This document shows, in pieces, positions 6,043-9,064 of a stretch of DNA of 9,064 nt. The notes beneath the pieces are model-generated. The model made no database searches. It was not told the DNA's origin and saw only the letters and a program-made list of their open reading frames with translations. A program made the position numbers and the translations under genes. The stretch comes from an uncultured Lentisphaeria bacterium (GTDB lineage: Bacteria > Verrucomicrobiota > Lentisphaeria > Victivallales > Victivallaceae): positions 1 through 9,064 of the forward strand of contig CAIJKT010000876.1 in NCBI GenBank assembly GCA_903821255.1, written 5' to 3'. How positions within the stretch are numbered: the stretch's first letter is position 1; each line of letters opens with the position of its first letter.

Positions 6043-7968
6043 ATTACCGGCCGCGTCCGCATGGAGAATGAATTACGCCAGTCCCGGGAACAACTTGAGG
6101 TACAGGTCAGCGAGCGCACCGCCCAGCTTCACGAAGCCAATCATGCGTTGTCTTTGGCGGCGCAGGAGTGGCAGGCCACTTTCGACAATATCAGTGACGC
6201 CATATCGCTTCTGGCTGAAGACGGCAGAATACTTAAATGCAATGCGGCCATGGGCAGGATGTTCGGCAGAACATCCGCAGAGATTATCGGGCGTCATTGT
6301 TTCGAAATTGTGCATGGAACCTCCGCGCCGGTTGCAGACTGTCCGTTCGTTCGCGCCAGTCAAAGCCGACGGCGGGAAACCATTGAACTCGCTTTGGACG
6401 GACATTATTTCGCGGTATCGGTGGATCCGCTGTTTGACCAGCAAGGTAAATTTACCGGTGCCGTGCATATCATTTCCGATATCACTGAGCGCAAACGGAT
6501 TGAAGAGGAACTGCAGAAGTCAGAGATTAAATTTAAAACCGTGATTGAAAATGCCGGAAGCGCAATTTTTCTGGTCGATGCAGCGACCGGTATGATTACG
6601 GACTGCAATTCCAGCGCTGAAAATTTGACCGGCCGCACCCGGCAGGAAATAATCGGTATGCCGCAACATGAATTTCATCCCGGAGACCCGGAGAAAGTTA
6701 AAGCATTTTTTGGCAATATGGTCGAAAAAGGCAGCTATGCAGGAATTGAAACCGAAATTCTGCATAAGAGCGGTAAAATTATTCCGGTATTGATCAGCGG
6801 ACAGATTGTTACAATTGACAACAGAAGGCTGGCTGTCAAATTTCTCTCCGACATCACTGAGCGCAAACGGATTGAAGAGGAACTGCAGAAGTCCGAGATT
6901 AAATTCAAAACCGTGTTTGAACATACCGGAAATGCAATTTTTCTAAATGACGCCGCGACCGGAATGATCATTGATTGCAATTCCATAGCAGAAAGATTGA
7001 CTGGATATACCAGGCAGGAGCTCCTCGGCATGACTCCATTCGTAATTCATCCTGACCCGGAGATGATTAAAGCATTATTTTATGATGTCAACAGTCCCAG
7101 TTATTTAGAATTTGAAACGGAAGTTCGGCATAAGAGCGGCAGACTCATACCGGTGCTGGTCGGCGGACAGTTTGTTACAATTGACAACAGAAAGGTGTCC
7201 ATCGGCTTTGTCTATGATATTAGCGAACGCAAAAAAATTATGGAAAGGTTGCAGGAACTGAATGATGCGAAAGACAGATTTTTCTCCATTATCGGGCATG
7301 ACCTGAAGAATATGTTCAACAATATTCTCGGATTCAGTGATCTGCTGAAAGAAGATATCAAAAAAGGCGATATCAAAACGATTGAACAGGAAGTCGGCGT
7401 GATCAATAGTTCATCCAGGAAAGCATACAATATGCTCTTGAATCTGCTGGAATGGGCTAATTCGCAAAAAGGCAATGTGCAGTTCGCACCTTCGCCGCTG
7501 GCTTTTGACGAACTGGTAAAGGAGACGCTGGATGAATTAAATGAAACTGTTTTAAAGAAAAGCATAAAACTTGAAATTGCCATTCCTGATAATTTTAAAG
7601 TGACTGCCGATAAAAATATGCTTAAAACCGCGTTGCGCAATTTGATAACCAATGCGATTAAATTCTCCCACAGGGACGGGCGGATTGAACTGCGGGCGGT
7701 TGCGGACGGCGGACAGGTTGAAATATCTGTTTCCGACAACGGCGTGGGGATGGACGAAGAAATCATTCAGAAACTGTTTAAAACAAGCACCAATATTTCA
7801 ATGCCCGGCACTGAAAACGAACATGGCACCGGCCTGGGATTGCTGCTGTGTGCCGAGTTTGTAAAAAAACATGGCGGTAAAATATGGGCGGAAAGCGAAC
7901 CCGGCAAAGGCAGTTCCTTCAAATTCACCCTGCCGTCGATATATGATGAGTCTGCGGCGAAAAAATAG
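4666..7968 (+). CDS. Hybrid-free sensor histidine kinase with Cache-like and four PAS domains
   Basis: This 1100-aa membrane histidine kinase has TM1 (about 14-36), an extracytoplasmic Cache-like sensor (37-304) and TM2 (305-324). PAS1 (347-462) and a coiled coil (463-500) follow. Then come a Cys-containing PAS (501-606; C525, C545, C559) and two near-duplicate PAS domains (607-730 and 731-853). The catalytic core is complete: H-box SIIGHDLKN with phospho-acceptor H878, N-box LRNLITNAIKF (990-1000), G1 DNGVGMD (1024-1030) and G2 HGTGLGL (1053-1059). It should autophosphorylate H878 and pass phosphate to a response regulator, but no receiver domain is attached and none is encoded nearby, so the partner is elsewhere. 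The H-box has Met883 where Pro is common. The start at 4666 is set by AGGAGG and by alignment with the upstream paralogue, which lacks a kinase and is probably co-transcribed. The ligand is unknown. Confidence 0.93.
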   Translation: MVKTAIPAMPSPYKLFAVFMLLLVIIVLAGIGYFLVQRNYIIRHEQDKLGAIADLRVGQIVRWRNERLNHIEYIYNNPLFARQVKAFFENPDNAEKRQDIEAWMKSLQARGLFAEIYILNAKGKAVLTSKNAGELGVHAKELIAQVLVNRTPVFSDLHTAPNVNVILSHFDIVIPLIVPEKSETVTGILFMRMNPRSGLYERIQPWPTPSLTAETLLIRRDGDNVLFLTDLRHLKDAALKLRIPLTESNCAAVKAVNGTQGIIEGVDYRGVPVLAVARKIPDTSWIMIAKIDKKEIYAPLREEAWIAGIGMFFLITGAAAAVRFWWWRQRTRFYLELDKERKLSEEKIRQLAAMVENSNDAIFALTLDGIISSWNKGAESIFGYKEFEVFGKSIALLIPPAGRKDVTAFLEKLNQRKSIEYHEAAYLRKDGKNVTLSLSISPVMYDGGKIIGASFIGRDITGRVRMENELRQSREQLEVQVSERTAQLHEANHALSLAAQEWQATFDNISDAISLLAEDGRILKCNAAMGRMFGRTSAEIIGRHCFEIVHGTSAPVADCPFVRASQSRRRETIELALDGHYFAVSVDPLFDQQGKFTGAVHIISDITERKRIEEELQKSEIKFKTVIENAGSAIFLVDAATGMITDCNSSAENLTGRTRQEIIGMPQHEFHPGDPEKVKAFFGNMVEKGSYAGIETEILHKSGKIIPVLISGQIVTIDNRRLAVKFLSDITERKRIEEELQKSEIKFKTVFEHTGNAIFLNDAATGMIIDCNSIAERLTGYTRQELLGMTPFVIHPDPEMIKALFYDVNSPSYLEFETEVRHKSGRLIPVLVGGQFVTIDNRKVSIGFVYDISERKKIMERLQELNDAKDRFFSIIGHDLKNMFNNILGFSDLLKEDIKKGDIKTIEQEVGVINSSSRKAYNMLLNLLEWANSQKGNVQFAPSPLAFDELVKETLDELNETVLKKSIKLEIAIPDNFKVTADKNMLKTALRNLITNAIKFSHRDGRIELRAVADGGQVEISVSDNGVGMDEEIIQKLFKTSTNISMPGTENEHGTGLGLLLCAEFVKKHGGKIWAESEPGKGSSFKFTLPSIYDESAAKK
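6475..6846 (+). repeat. PAS tandem duplication, unit 1
   Basis: This unit is 372 bases (124 codons) and encodes SDITERKRIEEELQKSEIKF plus the PAS domain that follows. Its first 69 bases match the next unit at 66 positions, including 41 identical bases from 6481. All three differences are silent third-position changes. The rest has diverged. Confidence 0.8.
6847..7218 (+). repeat. PAS tandem duplication, unit 2
   Basis: This unit directly abuts unit 1 with the same 372-base period. It encodes the PAS domain next to the kinase core. Shared protein motifs include DAATGMI, DCNS, HKSGK/R, IPVL and VTIDNR. Confidence 0.8.
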
Positions 7969-7990
7969 CTACGAAGTTTTCGGACCGTAG
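7960..7990 (-). terminator. Weak candidate terminator at the end of miaA
   Basis: On the minus strand CTACG (7990-7986) pairs with CGTAG (7973-7969). Two further GT/AC pairs lie inside across a 2-base bulge. Three bases later there are six Ts (7965-7960). The stem includes the miaA stop codon, and the T run is the AAA AAA of the convergent kinase gene. The stem is short, so it may be inefficient. No T run follows it on the plus strand. Confidence 0.3.
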
Positions 7991-8949
7991 AAAATATCTT
8001 TCAGCGATATTTCCGGGCGGGGCAGGGGGCGTCCGGCGAGAAAATCTTCAACCAGCGTGAACGGGTCCGGGCCTCTTTGCTGATCAATCCAGAAGATAGT
8101 TTGTCCTTCGCGTTCCAGTTTGCGGAACCAGATATCCTGGCGCTTGGCGAACTGGCGTATCCCGAATAGAAGCTGATTGCGCATTCCGTCATAATTCAAT
8201 TTGCCTTGCAGATATAAGGCTATGAAACGGTATTCTAGGCCGAAAAATTCCAGTCTTTCCCAGGACACGCCGCGCTGATGAAGTTGTTCCACTTCCTCGA
8301 CCATGCCGTTTTTCAGGCGGCGGTCCAGCCGCTCTTCGATACGGCGGTGTACTTCCGCGCGCGGAAAATAGACGCCGATGACCAGCGGGTCCAGTTTGCA
8401 GAAGCAGCCTTCATTGAGAGCGCTAGCCGGAACCGCGGTCTTTTCAATGGCGCGCAGCAGGCGATACCGGTTGTCCCGGTCTTTGAATCCGCTGTATGTT
8501 TTTTCATCGTTGTCTTTTAATATCTCCAGCAATTCTTCCAGCGTCTTTCCGGCCAGGCTTTTGCGCAGGTCTGAATCGGGCGGGCCGCCGGGCAGTTCGT
8601 ATTCCGAAAGTATGGCATTCAGGTACATCGGAGTGCCGCCGCACAGCACCGGCAGATTGTTTCTGGCGGCGACGGCTTTGATTGCCTGCCAGGCATCGCG
8701 GCAGAATTCCATCAGATTATATTCCGTTTCCGGATCGACCATATCAATAAGATGATAAGGCACCGGTTTATTGTCATGCGAATATTCTTCAAGGTCTTTG
8801 CCGGTGCCGATGTCCATGCCCCGGTAAACCTGTCTGGAGTCGACGCTGATGATTTCGCCGCCGAAGCGTGACGCCAGCTTTACCGCCAGCGCGGTTTTGC
8901 CGGTTGCGGTCGGTCCGGTGATCACAACTGTTTTCAATCCTTTTTCCAT
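7969..8949 (-). CDS. miaA: tRNA dimethylallyltransferase (MiaA)
   Basis: This 326-aa enzyme transfers a dimethylallyl group to N6 of A37 in tRNAs reading UNN codons, in the cytoplasm. Visible motifs are the P-loop GPTATGKT (12-19), DSRQVYRG with catalytic D37 (37-44), CGGTPMYL (103-110), DNRYRLLRAIE (159-169), the RRIEERLDRRLKNGMVEEV helix (202-220) and FAKRQDIWFR (267-276). Length is near the usual 300-320. Two places differ from the common form: GTGKDLEEY (48-56) replaces GTAKP, and GLEYRF (237-242) stands where GYxE is usual. I chose the ATG at 8949; an in-frame TTG at 8970 would add seven residues but has no ribosome site. The ATG also has only a weak GAG upstream. Its stop codon directly touches the stop of the convergent kinase gene. 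Confidence 0.93.
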   Translation of the reverse strand: MEKGLKTVVITGPTATGKTALAVKLASRFGGEIISVDSRQVYRGMDIGTGKDLEEYSHDNKPVPYHLIDMVDPETEYNLMEFCRDAWQAIKAVAARNNLPVLCGGTPMYLNAILSEYELPGGPPDSDLRKSLAGKTLEELLEILKDNDEKTYSGFKDRDNRYRLLRAIEKTAVPASALNEGCFCKLDPLVIGVYFPRAEVHRRIEERLDRRLKNGMVEEVEQLHQRGVSWERLEFFGLEYRFIALYLQGKLNYDGMRNQLLFGIRQFAKRQDIWFRKLEREGQTIFWIDQQRGPDPFTLVEDFLAGRPLPRPEISLKDIFYGPKTS

Positions 8950-9047
8950 ATTTTTCGGCTCAAATTTCAATAATAATTTTAAATTCGGTTTTTTTGCGTT
9001 ATATTAGGCTTTTTGAATTTTATAACACTATACATCAGCATAGGCAT

Positions 9048-9064
9048 ATGGAAAAACAAAGAAC
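9048..9064 (+). CDS. Possible start of a divergent gene cut by the right edge
   Basis: ATG GAA AAA CAA AGA opens a frame (MEKQR) that reaches the window end. Only a weak TAGG lies just upstream, and no convincing promoter is seen in the AT-rich 98 bases between it and miaA. Function cannot be judged. Confidence 0.25.

Noticed and set aside
6032..6544. Plus-strand 170-codon frame inside the kinase gene
   Set aside because: It is an out-of-frame shadow of the coiled coil and PAS region, and a similar shadow appears at the same place in the paralogue.
7212..7766. Minus-strand 184-codon open frame
   Set aside because: It is antisense to the histidine-kinase core and is rich in serine and phenylalanine, as expected of reverse-complemented Lys/Glu-rich codons.

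Overview
The window reads as ordinary bacterial chromosome, probably from a Gram-negative bacterium with many PAS-type sensor kinases. It holds five complete genes plus hints of a gene start at each edge. I see no rRNA, tRNA, CRISPR array or mobile element. The lineage cannot be fixed from sequence alone. The atypical MiaA and the Cache/multi-PAS kinases would fit an environmental or host-associated anaerobe such as Lentisphaerota/Kiritimatiellota or Desulfobacterota; that is an impression, not a result.

Left part (1-2048, all minus strand). A TetR-family regulator (1338-1982) is followed 96 bases downstream by a secreted or membrane-anchored M28 zinc aminopeptidase (189-1241). The regulator has a near-consensus promoter (TTGACA-17-TATATT). 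The same 13-bp palindrome, TGAACANNGTTCA on the plus strand, lies at the end of that -10 box and again just upstream of the peptidase start. The simplest reading is an autoregulated repressor that also controls the peptidase. A probable further minus-strand gene starts at base 16 and runs off the left edge.

Middle part (2049-7968, plus strand). After an AT-rich promoter region with TTGAAT-17-TATAAT, two tandem paralogous sensors follow. Both have the same TM - extracytoplasmic Cache-like domain - TM - PAS architecture, about 79% identical over the first 160 residues by hand count. The upstream protein (754 aa, three PAS domains) has no histidine-kinase domain. The downstream protein (1100 aa, four PAS domains) ends in a complete HisKA-HATPase core. 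The pair differs by whole modules: one PAS domain, exactly 14 residues of coiled coil, and a tandemly duplicated PAS unit present only downstream. No response regulator is in the window. The likely job is paired or heteromeric sensing of an extracytoplasmic ligand feeding one kinase.

Right part (7969-9064). miaA (tRNA dimethylallyltransferase) lies on the minus strand. Its stop codon directly abuts the kinase stop codon with no gap. The last 115 bases are AT-rich and may contain the start of a divergent gene at 9048.
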